NCBI RefSeq assembly: GCF_001905125.1
Contig: NZ_LWLE01000012.1
Location: 66,759-130,758, forward strand
Length of the DNA stretch: 64,000 nt
Reading direction: 5' to 3'
Origin: Streptomyces sp. TSRI0281
GTDB taxonomy: Bacteria > Actinomycetota > Actinomycetes > Streptomycetales > Streptomycetaceae
Below the pieces are notes generated by a model that made no database searches, was not told the origin of the DNA, and saw nothing but the letters and a program-made list of their open reading frames with translations. Positions 48,548-57,816 of this stretch are shown here, piece after piece (the stretch's first letter is position 1; each line of letters opens with the position of its first letter). The translations under genes and the position numbers were made by a program.

Positions 48548-49578
48548 CGGATCCGCCCTTTCCGGGAGTGGAGCAGTATGAGGAGCAGCGGTGCTCCGAG
48601 GAAGGCGGTGACGACTCCGACGGGGAGTTCGCCCGGCCGGGTGACGAGCCGAGCGGCCACGTCGGCGGTCAGCAGCAGCACGGGTCCGGCGATCAGCGAA
48701 CCCAGGAGCAGGCGCCGGGTGCCGGGGCCGATGAGTGGCCGCAGCAGGTGGGGGACCATCAGCCCGAGGAACGACAGGGGTCCGGCCAGTGCGGTCGCCG
48801 AGCCCGCGAGCAGGGTGATCGCGGCGATGGCGACGGCCCGGGTGAGGTGGGTGCGGGTGCCGAGGCCCCGCGCCAGGTCCTCGCCCATGGCCGCCATGTC
48901 CAGGCCCCTGGCGACGGTCAGGGCGGCGATCAGCCCGACGGCGACGAAGAACGTGAGGAACGCGGTGGTGCCGGGCGGGATCCCGGTCAGGGTGCCGGCG
49001 CTCCAGGCGCGCATGGTGTCGAGGGTGCGGGGGTTGAGCAGGGTCAGGGCGGCCTGGATTCCCGAGAGGACGGCACCGAGCGCGACCCCGACGAGGACCA
49101 GTTGTCCGGGGTGGCGGTTGTCGGTCGCCGCGGCGACGACGACGATCAGCACGGTTACGGCGGCGGCCCCCGCGAAGGCGGACCAGACGGTGGCGGTGAC
49201 GCCGGTGGATCCGGTGAGGGCGACGGTGAGGGTGACGGCGAAGCCGGAACCGCTGCTGACGCCGAGCAGTCCGGGGTCGCCGAGCGGGTTGCGGGTCACG
49301 GCCTGGATCAGGATGCCCGCAGCGCCGAGCGCGGCCCCGGCGACGAGCCCCGCCGCCGTACGCGGCACTCGGACCTCCCGGACCAGGGTGACGATGTCAG
49401 CCGGTCCGGTGTGGGCGAGCCCCTGGACGATCTGATGGATTCCGACGGTCCGCGAGCCGAAGGCGACACTGGCGGCGGCGACGAGCAGCAGGACGCCGCA
49501 CCCGGCCCCGGCGAACGCGAGGACGCGGGTGCGGGGCCGGGGGGCGCGCCGCCCGACAGGCGGGATGGAAGCGGTCAT
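48544..49578 (-). CDS. FecCD-type iron-siderophore ABC permease
   Basis: A 344-residue permease, paralogous to its neighbour: VREVRVPRTAAGLVAGAALGAAGILIQ, TRNPLGDPGLLGVSSGSG, MRAWSAGTLTGIPPG and GPLSFLGLMVPHLLRPL. It forms a heterodimeric channel with the following permease. The ATG overlaps the stop of the binding lipoprotein gene (ATGA), so all three are coupled. Confidence 0.94.
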   Translation of the reverse strand: MTASIPPVGRRAPRPRTRVLAFAGAGCGVLLLVAAASVAFGSRTVGIHQIVQGLAHTGPADIVTLVREVRVPRTAAGLVAGAALGAAGILIQAVTRNPLGDPGLLGVSSGSGFAVTLTVALTGSTGVTATVWSAFAGAAAVTVLIVVVAAATDNRHPGQLVLVGVALGAVLSGIQAALTLLNPRTLDTMRAWSAGTLTGIPPGTTAFLTFFVAVGLIAALTVARGLDMAAMGEDLARGLGTRTHLTRAVAIAAITLLAGSATALAGPLSFLGLMVPHLLRPLIGPGTRRLLLGSLIAGPVLLLTADVAARLVTRPGELPVGVVTAFLGAPLLLILLHSRKGRIR

Positions 49579-50606
49579 CGAGCGGAGGCGGCGGTGGCGA
49601 GGGTGGCACGGAGTTCACCGATGAGCCACGGCACGGCGGCGGCGTTCGGGGACTGGAGCGCGGTCGCCGCCTCGATTCCGAGCGGCAGGTACCGGTCGGA
49701 CGTGACGATCCGGAGCCGCGACACGACGGGGTTGGACTCGAACTTCTCCTTGAGCGCGCCGCTCTGGTACGTCATGAAGAGGACATCGGCGCGGTCGTAC
49801 AGGGCGGCCCGTTCGTAGCTGACGTCGACGGCGCCCGGTACGGAGCCCCTCCCGTCCAGGTTCGCGACGGCGGGCAGCGGGGTCAGGCCGAGCCGGTTCA
49901 TGAACCGGGCGGTGGCGTTGGTCTCCTCGGTGATCATCACGGCGAACCCGTCACGGGCCTGGCCGTACAGGTAGGTCTTTCCGGCCAGGCCCGGCAGGTC
50001 GGTCTTGAGCTTCTCCACCGCTCGGTCGGCGGTGTCCAAAACCTTCCGCGCGCCCTGCTCGTCGCCGAGGGCCCGCCCGATCCGCAGGGCCTCCTCGGTG
50101 GCGTCCGCCCCGTAGAGCTGCTTCTCGTAGGCGACGACGGGCGCCACGGTGGACAGCCGCTTGTAGGTGGGCTCATCGAGGGTGAACGCGGTACTCGCCA
50201 GGATGAGATCCGGCCTGAGCGCCGCTATCCGCTCGGTGTTGATGTTCATCGGGTCGAGCCAGGTCACGGAGTCGTCGAGCGGCTCGGTGTAGGGGAGGTT
50301 CTCGTCCTTCGTCTCCCCGCTCACGCTGCCGTAGCTCTTGACCGCGCCGACGATGTGCGCGCCCAAGGCGCCCGCGACGGCGGTGTCCGCGTAGCCGAGG
50401 GTGACGACGCGCCGGGGCGCGGCCGGGACGGTGGCCGTGCCCCAGGCATTGGTGAAGGTGGTGGGGAAGCCCTTGCTCGTCCCGCTCGCGGCGTCCGGGG
50501 CGGCGGAACTCTCGGTGCTCTTGCCGGCGGTGCAGCCGCTCAGGGCGATGGCGGCGGCGAGCAGGGCACCGAACAGCGGTGTCCACGGGCGGAAGGGGCG
50601 GGGCAT
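49575..50606 (-). CDS. Iron-siderophore-binding lipoprotein
   Basis: A 343-residue class III binding protein. The signal peptide ends with lipobox ALSGC (Cys near 27), followed by a Ser/Ala linker and the two-lobe fold: RRVVTLGYADTAVAGALG, RPDLILASTAFTL, and VLFMTYQSGALKEKF. It captures a ferric siderophore for the two FecCD permeases. The ATG at MPRPFRPWTPLFG is the only start giving a proper signal peptide. It heads the minus-strand operon and faces an iron box. Confidence 0.92.
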   Translation of the reverse strand: MPRPFRPWTPLFGALLAAAIALSGCTAGKSTESSAAPDAASGTSKGFPTTFTNAWGTATVPAAPRRVVTLGYADTAVAGALGAHIVGAVKSYGSVSGETKDENLPYTEPLDDSVTWLDPMNINTERIAALRPDLILASTAFTLDEPTYKRLSTVAPVVAYEKQLYGADATEEALRIGRALGDEQGARKVLDTADRAVEKLKTDLPGLAGKTYLYGQARDGFAVMITEETNATARFMNRLGLTPLPAVANLDGRGSVPGAVDVSYERAALYDRADVLFMTYQSGALKEKFESNPVVSRLRIVTSDRYLPLGIEAATALQSPNAAAVPWLIGELRATLATAASAR

Positions 50607-50748
50607 GGTTCTCTCTTTCGCAGGGGTTGTGTTCGCGTCAAAAGGGGTGTGCGGATCGCCGGTACGGCCGGCGGTGCGGCGGTACGGGGTGTCGGCGGCG
50701 ATGACGCACCGGTGCCCCCACATGTCACTGGTCTGACCAGCGCCGCCA

Positions 50749-50767
50749 TCAGGTAAGCCTAGCCTTA
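50749..50767. promoter_or_regulatory. Iron box (DmdR1/IdeR type) between divergent iron-uptake operons
   Basis: On the minus strand TAAGGCTAGGCTTACCTGA matches the Streptomyces iron box TTAGGTTAGGCTCACCTAA at 15 of 19 positions. It lies where the -35 region of the plus-strand ABC transporter would be (TATTTT -10 at 50777-50782) and 143 bases from the lipoprotein start. Confidence 0.75.
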
Positions 50768-50785
50768 TCTTGCGGATATTTTTAC

Positions 50786-52420
50786 ATGTACGGTAATGCA
50801 ATGCTTACTTCTACGGGGCCCGGTATCGGACGGGCACTGCACGGCTCGGTCGCACGTCTCGCCACAGGGATCGGCTGCGCGGCGCTCGCCGCCGGGGCGG
50901 GAGTCGCGCTCCTGGCCGCGGTCGTCGAGTTCGTCCGCGCCCCGGACCCCCGATGGGTGTGGTGGGGCGCCCTGGCCCTCGTCGTGGCGGGAGCCCTGAA
51001 CTCCCTGTCGTCCTGGCTGGCGCACGGCGCGGAGGCGGAGTTCGAACACCGGCTCCGCCGCATCCTGGCGGCCCATGTCTCCCGGCTGCCCACATCCGCA
51101 CTGGCCCGGCTCGGCGCCCAGGGTCTGCGCACCCGGCTCGACGACGACGTCTCGGCGCTGCACCACGCGGTGGCCCATCTGCCCGGCGAGATCGCGACCG
51201 TGGTGATCGCCCCGCTCGCCGCGCTCGTCCTGCTGGTCGGATACGCCGGTCCGCCCGGCCTCCTCGCGGTCGTGCCCGCCGCCCTGGCGGCCGTGTTCCG
51301 CCTGGTGGTCATTCCGCGGCTGTCACGGCGCTACGCGGCGGACCGGGGCCGGACCGTCGGCCGCATCGTCACCGCCGTAGACGACATGGTCCGCGGCGCG
51401 GTGATCACCCGGGTCCACGGCGACGAATCCGGCGCCTCGGCCCGATACGCCACCGCGACACGGGAGTTCGGGCACGGGTTCCGGGACTGGGTCGGACGGG
51501 TCGCGACCCCGGCGGCGGTGGCCACCGCGCTGCTCCAGCCGAGCGTGACCCTGGTCGCGGCGTTCTGCGTCGGCCACCGGATGCCGGTCTGGCAGCTCAC
51601 CGCCGTCTGCGTTTTCGCCCTCGCCTCCCTCGCGCCGGTCCTGCGCCTCGGCCACGGCCTGGACTACCTCGGCGCCGCCCGGGACGCGGCCCGGCGCATC
51701 GATGCCCTGATCGCCGAACCCCTGCTGCATCCCGGTCCCGCAGGGAACAGGCCGCTGCCCCGGGACGAAACCGCCGCTGCCACCCGTGCGGCCGGGGACC
51801 CGAAGCCGGCACCCGTCCTCGAAGCGGTCACCGTACGGGAGGACGGGCGGCGGCTCGTCGGCCCGCTGAACCTGGTCATCACGCCGAACGCGGTCACAGC
51901 GATAACCGGTCCCAGCGGTTCCGGCAAGACCACCCTGCTGCGCCTGCTCGGCCGGGGCATCGACCCCGACGACGGCACGATCCGCCTCGGGGACACGCCC
52001 TACCGGGACCTGCCGCTGGAATCGATGGCACGACGCGTCGCCACCGTTCCCCAGTCGCCGGATGTCCTTCCCCGCAGCGTCCGCGAGAACCTGTTGCCCG
52101 CCCGCCCCCACGCCACCGATCCGGAACTACGAGCGGCCCTCGCGGCCACCGCCCTGGACGTCCCGCTCGACGCCCCGGCCGGACCGCTGTCCGGCGGGGA
52201 GCGCCAGCGCCTCGCCCTCGCCCGCGCGCTGCTCACCCAGGCCCCGGTGCTCGTGCTCGACGAACCCACCAGCGCCCTCGACCCCGACACGGCGGAGGCC
52301 GTCATGAACACCCTGCTCGCCCTCCCCGGCCGCACCATCGTGCTGGCCACCCATGACCACGCCCTCGCGGCACGGGCCGACCACCGCATCGTCCTGGAGC
52401 ACGGGGAGGTGGTCGCATGA
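50786..52420 (+). CDS. ABC transporter, membrane and ATPase domains fused (siderophore uptake half)
   Basis: A 544-residue half-transporter of the type IV exporter fold. The N-terminal part has six hydrophobic segments (about residues 20-290). The C-terminal ATPase has Walker A TGPSGSGKTTLLRLL, signature LSGGERQRLALARALL and LVLDEPTSALDP. With the next gene it forms a heterodimer. Beside FecCD permeases and an iron box it resembles the IrtAB-type siderophore importers rather than a drug exporter. ATG at 50786 is used; another at 50801, five codons later, fits the promoter better. Confidence 0.88.
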   Translation: MYGNAMLTSTGPGIGRALHGSVARLATGIGCAALAAGAGVALLAAVVEFVRAPDPRWVWWGALALVVAGALNSLSSWLAHGAEAEFEHRLRRILAAHVSRLPTSALARLGAQGLRTRLDDDVSALHHAVAHLPGEIATVVIAPLAALVLLVGYAGPPGLLAVVPAALAAVFRLVVIPRLSRRYAADRGRTVGRIVTAVDDMVRGAVITRVHGDESGASARYATATREFGHGFRDWVGRVATPAAVATALLQPSVTLVAAFCVGHRMPVWQLTAVCVFALASLAPVLRLGHGLDYLGAARDAARRIDALIAEPLLHPGPAGNRPLPRDETAAATRAAGDPKPAPVLEAVTVREDGRRLVGPLNLVITPNAVTAITGPSGSGKTTLLRLLGRGIDPDDGTIRLGDTPYRDLPLESMARRVATVPQSPDVLPRSVRENLLPARPHATDPELRAALAATALDVPLDAPAGPLSGGERQRLALARALLTQAPVLVLDEPTSALDPDTAEAVMNTLLALPGRTIVLATHDHALAARADHRIVLEHGEVVA

Positions 52421-54030
52421 GGACCGCGTTCGGCACCACGGCCGTGCGGCGCGTACGCGCCGTGGCGCTCGCCTGGATCTGCGTCACCGCCCTCGAAGCC
52501 ACCGTGGCCGCACTGCTCGCGGCCACCCTCGTACACGGAACACCCCTGGGCTGGGCGGTGGGCACCGTGATCCTCGTGCTCGGCGCCACCGTGCTGGTCT
52601 CCCGAGGCGGCTATCTCGCCGGCGCCGCCCTCGCCACCGACCTCTACCGCCGGCTCGGCCGCGCCCTGGTCCGGCTGCCGCTCGGCTGGTTCACCCACGA
52701 TCACCGGGCGCTCTCCAACCGGATCGCGGGCGAGGGCGTGCCCCGGCTGATGGGCATCCCCGCGCATCTCGTGGAACTCCTCGTCCGCGGCGTACTGACC
52801 CCGCCGCTCGTCGTCCTCGGCCTCGGCATCGTCGTCGGCCGGCCCCACGCCGCCGCGCTGCTCGGCCTCCTCGCGGTCTCGGGCACGGCACAGACCTTCG
52901 CCCAACGGGCCCTCGCCCGCACGGACGCGCACCGCCAGACCGCCCGCACGGCCTCGACCGAGGCACTGCTCGAATTCTCCGAGCACCAGGAGCTGTACCG
53001 CAGCGTGACCGGAACCGCTGGAGCGGTCCGCCGGCTCACGGACGCCTGGGACCGCGAGCACGCCGCACTGCGACGGCTCAACGCGGTCAGCGCCCCGGTG
53101 ACCCTCGTCTCGGCACTGGCCACGGCCCTGCCCACGGTCGGGATGCTCGCCCTCTGCGTCGCGCTCGACGCCCCTGCTCCCACGGCGTTCGCCGTACTCC
53201 TGCTGACCCTGCGCGCCGCCGCCCCGGTCGACGAACTCGCGCTCCTCGGCGTGACTCTCGGCGACACCCGCGCCGGTATCGACCGGTACGCCTCGCTCGT
53301 GACCGTGCCCCCACTGCCCGAACCGCCGCACCCGCGCCCGCTGCCGGACGACACCGGCCTCGGCATCGACCGCGTCGCGTTCGCCCCGGCGCTGCGGGAT
53401 GTGTCCCTGACCATGCCCGCCGGATCGACCACCGTGATCACCGGCCCGACCGGAAGCGGCAAGTCCACCCTGCTGAAGCTCCTGCTGCGGGGCGACGACC
53501 CGGACAGCGGACGCGTCACCCTGGGCGGCACCGATCTGCGGCACCTCGCCGCGGCGGACCGGCTCCGCCGCTTCGCCGTCCTCCCCCAGGAACCCACGCT
53601 CTTCGACGGGACGGTCGCCGACAACATCCGCGTCGGCGACCCGAACGCCGACACCGCCGCGCTGCGCGACGCGGCACTGCGCGCGGGCCTCGGCAGTCTG
53701 CTCGACACCCACCCGGACGGTCTGGACCTCCAGGTCGGAACCCGCGGAACCGCGCTCTCCGGCGGCGAACGCCAGCGCGTCGCCCTCGCCCGCGCCCTGC
53801 TCAGGAACGCCCCCGTCCTGCTCCTCGACGAACCGACCGCCGCTCTCGACCCTGTCACCGGCGCCCATGTCACGGCCACGGTCAACGCTCTCCACTGCAC
53901 CCGCGTCGTGGTCACCCACCACGACCCCGAACGCTGGCGTCCCGACCGGATCGTCCGACTCGTCGACGGCAGCATCACCGACCCGGAACCTGCACGGGGA
54001 ACGCCGAGTGGCCGGGAGCGGGATGCGTGA
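52417..54030 (+). CDS. ABC transporter, membrane and ATPase domains fused (second half)
   Basis: A 537-residue partner half-transporter: hydrophobic helices within residues 15-290, Walker A TGPTGSGKSTLLKLLL, Q-loop VLPQEPTLFDGTVADNI, signature LSGGERQRVALARALL and LLLDEPTAALDP. The start overlaps the first half by four bases, as usual for heterodimeric pairs. Its predicted role is transport of a ferric siderophore or release of iron from it. Export of a siderophore is the alternative, but no biosynthetic genes are present. Confidence 0.88.
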   Translation: MRTAFGTTAVRRVRAVALAWICVTALEATVAALLAATLVHGTPLGWAVGTVILVLGATVLVSRGGYLAGAALATDLYRRLGRALVRLPLGWFTHDHRALSNRIAGEGVPRLMGIPAHLVELLVRGVLTPPLVVLGLGIVVGRPHAAALLGLLAVSGTAQTFAQRALARTDAHRQTARTASTEALLEFSEHQELYRSVTGTAGAVRRLTDAWDREHAALRRLNAVSAPVTLVSALATALPTVGMLALCVALDAPAPTAFAVLLLTLRAAAPVDELALLGVTLGDTRAGIDRYASLVTVPPLPEPPHPRPLPDDTGLGIDRVAFAPALRDVSLTMPAGSTTVITGPTGSGKSTLLKLLLRGDDPDSGRVTLGGTDLRHLAAADRLRRFAVLPQEPTLFDGTVADNIRVGDPNADTAALRDAALRAGLGSLLDTHPDGLDLQVGTRGTALSGGERQRVALARALLRNAPVLLLDEPTAALDPVTGAHVTATVNALHCTRVVVTHHDPERWRPDRIVRLVDGSITDPEPARGTPSGRERDA

Positions 54031-54101
54031 CCTGCCTCCCGCCGAGGCGCCGGCAGAAGGCGAGGACCGATTCGGCGCGGTCCGGTGTTCATGACCCGCA
54101 C

Positions 54102-54134
54102 GGCCCGGGCCGACACCGCGGGCCGGCCCGGGCC
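54102..54134. terminator. Hairpin between convergent ABC and ECF genes
   Basis: Two copies of the self-complementary GGCCCGGGCC, 13 bases apart, can pair. They lie just before the S-component stop and after the ABC gene stop. Confidence 0.45.
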
Positions 54135-54139
54135 ACGAC

Positions 54140-54979
54140 TCAGGGCGCGGGTCGCTTCGGGGGCGTGCGCTCGGCCGGAGGCGTGCGCGGTGCGAAGCGG
54201 ATCGGGGCCTGGAAGCGGGCCCTGCGGGCCGCGCGGCGGAAGACCGTGAGCACGGCCGGGCCCGCCAGGCAGACGCAGACGAAGTTGGTGACGGCGCGTC
54301 CGGTGTCCCAGCCGAGGGAGGTGGCGAGGTCGAAGGCGAGGTAGCGCTGGAACTGCTCGGTGAAGGGGAGGCCGGGGAGATAGGCGATGGAGCTGTTGGG
54401 GTCGAGGGAGAACGGCCAGAAGGAGAGGTTGAGGAGGAAGCCGAAGAGGTAGCCGGACACGGAGCCGTAGACGGCGAGCAGAGCGACCTCGCGGCGGCCG
54501 GTGGCCTTCGGGAGGAAGCCGGCGAGCATACCGACGAAGGCGCAGCCGAACATCTGGTACGGCATCCAGGGCCCGACCCCGCCCGTGATCAGGGCGGAGG
54601 CGAAGAGGGACGTGCAGCCGAGGGTGAAGCCGAAGCCGGGACCGAACACCCGTCCGGCCAGGACCAGGATGAAGAACACCGTCTCGATGCCGGCCGTGCC
54701 CGCGCCGAGGGGGCGGATGGCGGCGTTGACCGCGGACAGCACCCCCAGCATGGCCAGGGCCTTGGAGTTGATGCCGCCCTCGGCGATCTCGGAGATGACC
54801 ACGCAGAGCACGATCACGAGCAGGACACCGAAGATCAGCGGTGGTGCGTAGTTCGAGCCGAACCTGCCGGGGGCGACGAGGAAGGGCCAGAAGAACGCGA
54901 CGATGCCGAGGAAGCCGGCCATGGCGATGACGGTCCCGGCCCGCGCGTTGATCCGGATGGCGGCGGCGCGTGCGGTCAT
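54140..54979 (-). CDS. ECF transporter substrate-binding (S) component, probably for cobalamin
   Basis: A 279-residue polytopic membrane protein with about six helices: GTVIAMAGFLGIVAFFWPFL, FGVLLVIVLCVVISEI, LGVLSAVNAAIRPLG, GPWMPYQMFGCAFVGMLAGFLP and RAVTNFVCVCLAGPAVLTVF. It carries substrate selectivity for the energy-coupling module encoded just upstream. The operon begins with a cobalamin riboswitch, so cobalamin or a corrinoid precursor is the expected substrate. The ATG overlaps the ATPase stop (ATGA); it is the last gene. The C-terminal 40 residues are a basic, Pro-rich cytoplasmic tail. Confidence 0.83.
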   Translation of the reverse strand: MTARAAAIRINARAGTVIAMAGFLGIVAFFWPFLVAPGRFGSNYAPPLIFGVLLVIVLCVVISEIAEGGINSKALAMLGVLSAVNAAIRPLGAGTAGIETVFFILVLAGRVFGPGFGFTLGCTSLFASALITGGVGPWMPYQMFGCAFVGMLAGFLPKATGRREVALLAVYGSVSGYLFGFLLNLSFWPFSLDPNSSIAYLPGLPFTEQFQRYLAFDLATSLGWDTGRAVTNFVCVCLAGPAVLTVFRRAARRARFQAPIRFAPRTPPAERTPPKRPAP

Positions 54980-56631
54980 GAGTCCGGGTCCGTCTCGTCG
55001 GCGGGCATGCGGGCGGCCGACTGGGCGACCGTGAGGTACGGGAGCGGGGCGAGGATCTTGGCCGTCTGGGGGGCGAAGACGGGGGAGGCGACGATGACCT
55101 CGGTGGTGGGGCCGTCGGCGACCACGTCACCCTCGGCCATGACCACGACGCGGTCGGCGGCCCGCGCGACGAACTCCACGTCGTGCGTGGAGATCACGAC
55201 GGCGCGGCCCTCCGCGGCCAGGTCGTCGACGATGCGGATCAGTTCGCTCTTGGCGCGGTAGTCGAGGCCGCGGGTGGGCTCGTCGAGGAGCAGCACGCGG
55301 GGGGCGGCGGTCAGCTGGATCGCGAGGACCAGGGCGAGCTTCTGGCCCTCGGAGAGGTCACGGGGGTGGGTGGTGTCGGGGATGCCCGGTGCCAGCCGGT
55401 CCAGGACGGCGCGGGCCCGGATGCCGTCCCCGGCGACCCCTGACTCGGCGTCGGCCTGGTCGAGCTCCTGCTTGACGGACTCCAGGTAGAGGAGGTCGGT
55501 CGGGGTCTGGGGGACGAGTCCGACGAGCCGGCGGGCCGCCGCCGCGGAGAGCTTCCGGGGATCCCGCGGCTTCGGTGCACCGGGCGCCGCGACGGCCACG
55601 GAGCCCGCCTTGCGCGGCCCCGACCCCTGGAGCGCCCACAGCAGGGAGGACTTGCCGGAGCCGTTGCGGCCCATGAGGGCGGTGACCTCGCAGCCGTGCA
55701 GGGTCAGGTCGACCTCGCGTACGGCCGGCACGCCGTGGTAGGTGACGGTGATGCCGCGCGCGGTGAGGAGTTCGGGGCGGTCCGGGGCCGGGGCGGGCCT
55801 CACCGGCGGGGGAACGGTCCCGGCCAGCCGGGTGCGCAGCGGAGCCGCCGCCCGGCGGGCGTCGCGGATCGACAGGGGGAGCGGGGACCAGCCCGCGGCG
55901 CGGCCGAGTTCCACGATGGGCGGGGCGATGGAGGACGTACGGAAGATCTCGGCGGGCGCGCCCGACACGACGAGGCCGTCGCCCGGGAGGTGGATGACGC
56001 GGTCGGCGTACTGGACCACGCGCTCCAGGCGGTGTTCGGCGAGCAGCACCGTGACACCGAGGTCGTGGACGAGCCGGGTGACGGCCGCCAGGACCTCCTC
56101 CGCGGCCGTCGGGTCCAGGGCGGACGTGGGCTCGTCCAGGACGAGTACACGGGGGTGGGCGGTGAGGACGGAGCCGATCGCGACGCGCTGCTGCTGGCCG
56201 CCGGAGAGCTCGTGCAGCGCGCGGTGGCGCAGGTCGGCGAGGCCGAGCAGGTCGAGGGTCTCCTCCACGCGTTTGCGCATGGTGGCGGGCACAACCGCCA
56301 ACTGCTCCATCGCGTAGGCGAGTTCTTCCTCGACGGTGTCGGTGACGAAACCGTCCAGGGGGTCCTGTCCCACGACCCCCACCACATCGGCGAGTTCACG
56401 GGGAGGGTGGTCCGCGGTGTCCCTGCCGTCGACCAGGACCCGGCCGAAGAGGGTGCCGCCGGTGAAGTGCGGTACGAGGCCGTTGACGGCGCCGAGGAGG
56501 GTGGACTTGCCGACACCGGTGTGCCCGACGACCAGGCAGAGCTCGCCTTCCTCCACTGTGAGGTTCACGTCGCGCAGTACGGGCTCGGCCGTGTCGTCGT
56601 ACTGGACGGCGACCTGATCGAAGGTGATCAT
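54976..56631 (-). CDS. ECF transporter ATPase with two fused nucleotide-binding domains
   Basis: A 551-residue protein with two complete ABC ATPases in one chain, replacing separate EcfA and EcfA' subunits. First half: GHTGVGKSTLLGAVN, GQDPLDGFVTDTVEEE, LSGGQQQRVAIGSVL, LVLDEPTSALDP. Second half: GRNGSGKSSLLWAL, VPQTPTDLLYLESVKQE, LSEGQKLALVLAIQL, LLLDEPTRGLDY. It powers import through the T and S subunits. Overlaps of four bases on both sides show tight coupling. Confidence 0.94.
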   Translation of the reverse strand: MITFDQVAVQYDDTAEPVLRDVNLTVEEGELCLVVGHTGVGKSTLLGAVNGLVPHFTGGTLFGRVLVDGRDTADHPPRELADVVGVVGQDPLDGFVTDTVEEELAYAMEQLAVVPATMRKRVEETLDLLGLADLRHRALHELSGGQQQRVAIGSVLTAHPRVLVLDEPTSALDPTAAEEVLAAVTRLVHDLGVTVLLAEHRLERVVQYADRVIHLPGDGLVVSGAPAEIFRTSSIAPPIVELGRAAGWSPLPLSIRDARRAAAPLRTRLAGTVPPPVRPAPAPDRPELLTARGITVTYHGVPAVREVDLTLHGCEVTALMGRNGSGKSSLLWALQGSGPRKAGSVAVAAPGAPKPRDPRKLSAAAARRLVGLVPQTPTDLLYLESVKQELDQADAESGVAGDGIRARAVLDRLAPGIPDTTHPRDLSEGQKLALVLAIQLTAAPRVLLLDEPTRGLDYRAKSELIRIVDDLAAEGRAVVISTHDVEFVARAADRVVVMAEGDVVADGPTTEVIVASPVFAPQTAKILAPLPYLTVAQSAARMPADETDPDS

Positions 56632-57812
56632 TCGGGTTCCTCGGTGCGCTGAGCGGGGACGGCCGGTCGGGCCGGGGTGGTCGGGGGCGGGGCCAGGATC
56701 CCGGCCGTGCCCGCGAGCAGGATCGCGGCGGCGGGTACGAGCGGCAGCGTGGGCCAGCTGAGCGGGTAGATGGAGGGGTTGAGCTCGGCGGCGTTGAAGC
56801 CGACGTTCGTGAACAGCAGGACGGCGGAGAGGACGCCGCAGGCGGCGACGGCCCATTCCGCGAAGTGCCAGGGGTCGGGGCGGTACGTGGTCCGGGTGAC
56901 GCGGCGGCCGCCGAGGCGCAGGCCGGCGAAGCACAGGAGCGCGCCCGCGCCCATGGCGGGCAGGCCGAGCAGCTTGGGGGCGGTGGCGTCGAGGAGGCCG
57001 TAGGCGCCGGCGCACAACCCGCACATGCCGAGCAGCATGAGGGCACCGGTGGCCCGCCGGGAGCGGCGGGTGGCGGTACCGGTCCGGCCGTAGCCGCGCG
57101 AGTCCATGGCCGCGGCGAGCCGCAGGGAGCGTTCCAGGGCGTCTTCGAGGACGGGCACGATGATGCCCCGCAGGGCGCGGAGCCCCTTGGAGGGCCCGGC
57201 CCGCAGCCGCTTGGCCCGGTGCACGCGCTGGACGCTCTGGACGAGCTGCGGGGCGACGCTGATGGAGACGGTCACGGCGACGCCGAGTTCGTAGAGGGCA
57301 CCGGGCAGCACGCGCAGGGCTCGCTTGGGGTTGGCGAGGGTGTTGGCCGCGCCGATGCAGCACAGCAGGCAGGCCAGCCGCAGCCCGTCCGTGGCCGCGG
57401 AGAGGAGCGCCTCCAGCGAGACGGGGCCGCCGAGTTGAATGCCGGCGTACCAGTTCGGGGTGGGGATGTGGGGGAGCGAGAAGAGGAAGTGGTCGCGAGG
57501 GGTGATCCCGGTGGCGAAGATCGCGCGGAACACCACCCGGATCGCCACCACGGTCAGTGCCAGGTAGAGGTAGTACGTGAAGCCGCGGGCCCAGGGGGCC
57601 TCGGTGCGGCGCATGGTGATGACGTAGCCGAGGACGGCCAGGACGAGGAACAGCAGCAGCGGGTTGTTGGTGCGGCTGACCGCCGTGGCCAGGGCCAGGG
57701 CCCAGATCCACCAGGCGACGGGGTGAAGGGTGCGGGGCAGGCGGCGGCCGCCCGCGTCCGGTGCGAGGCCGGACACGGGCGGCTCGGCCGCGGCCGTGGT
57801 GGTGCGTGACAC
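56628..57812 (-). CDS. ECF transporter transmembrane (T) component
   Basis: A 394-residue membrane protein. The N-terminal helices are LHPVAWWIWALALATAVS and NNPLLLFLVLAVLGYVI. The coupling helices contain the EcfT signature LRLAAAMDSRGYGR (A-x-RG type) that docks on the ATPase. Several more hydrophobic segments follow. GTG giving VSRTTTAAAEPPVSG is chosen: it starts five bases after the upstream stop. It links the ATPase to the S component. Confidence 0.9.
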   Translation of the reverse strand: MSRTTTAAAEPPVSGLAPDAGGRRLPRTLHPVAWWIWALALATAVSRTNNPLLLFLVLAVLGYVITMRRTEAPWARGFTYYLYLALTVVAIRVVFRAIFATGITPRDHFLFSLPHIPTPNWYAGIQLGGPVSLEALLSAATDGLRLACLLCCIGAANTLANPKRALRVLPGALYELGVAVTVSISVAPQLVQSVQRVHRAKRLRAGPSKGLRALRGIIVPVLEDALERSLRLAAAMDSRGYGRTGTATRRSRRATGALMLLGMCGLCAGAYGLLDATAPKLLGLPAMGAGALLCFAGLRLGGRRVTRTTYRPDPWHFAEWAVAACGVLSAVLLFTNVGFNAAELNPSIYPLSWPTLPLVPAAAILLAGTAGILAPPPTTPARPAVPAQRTEEPE

Positions 57813-57816
57813 GCGG

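Noticed and set aside
50786-54030. The ABC pair as a multidrug exporter
   Set aside because: The fold alone allows this, but the iron box and the divergent siderophore-uptake operon make an iron-related role more likely.
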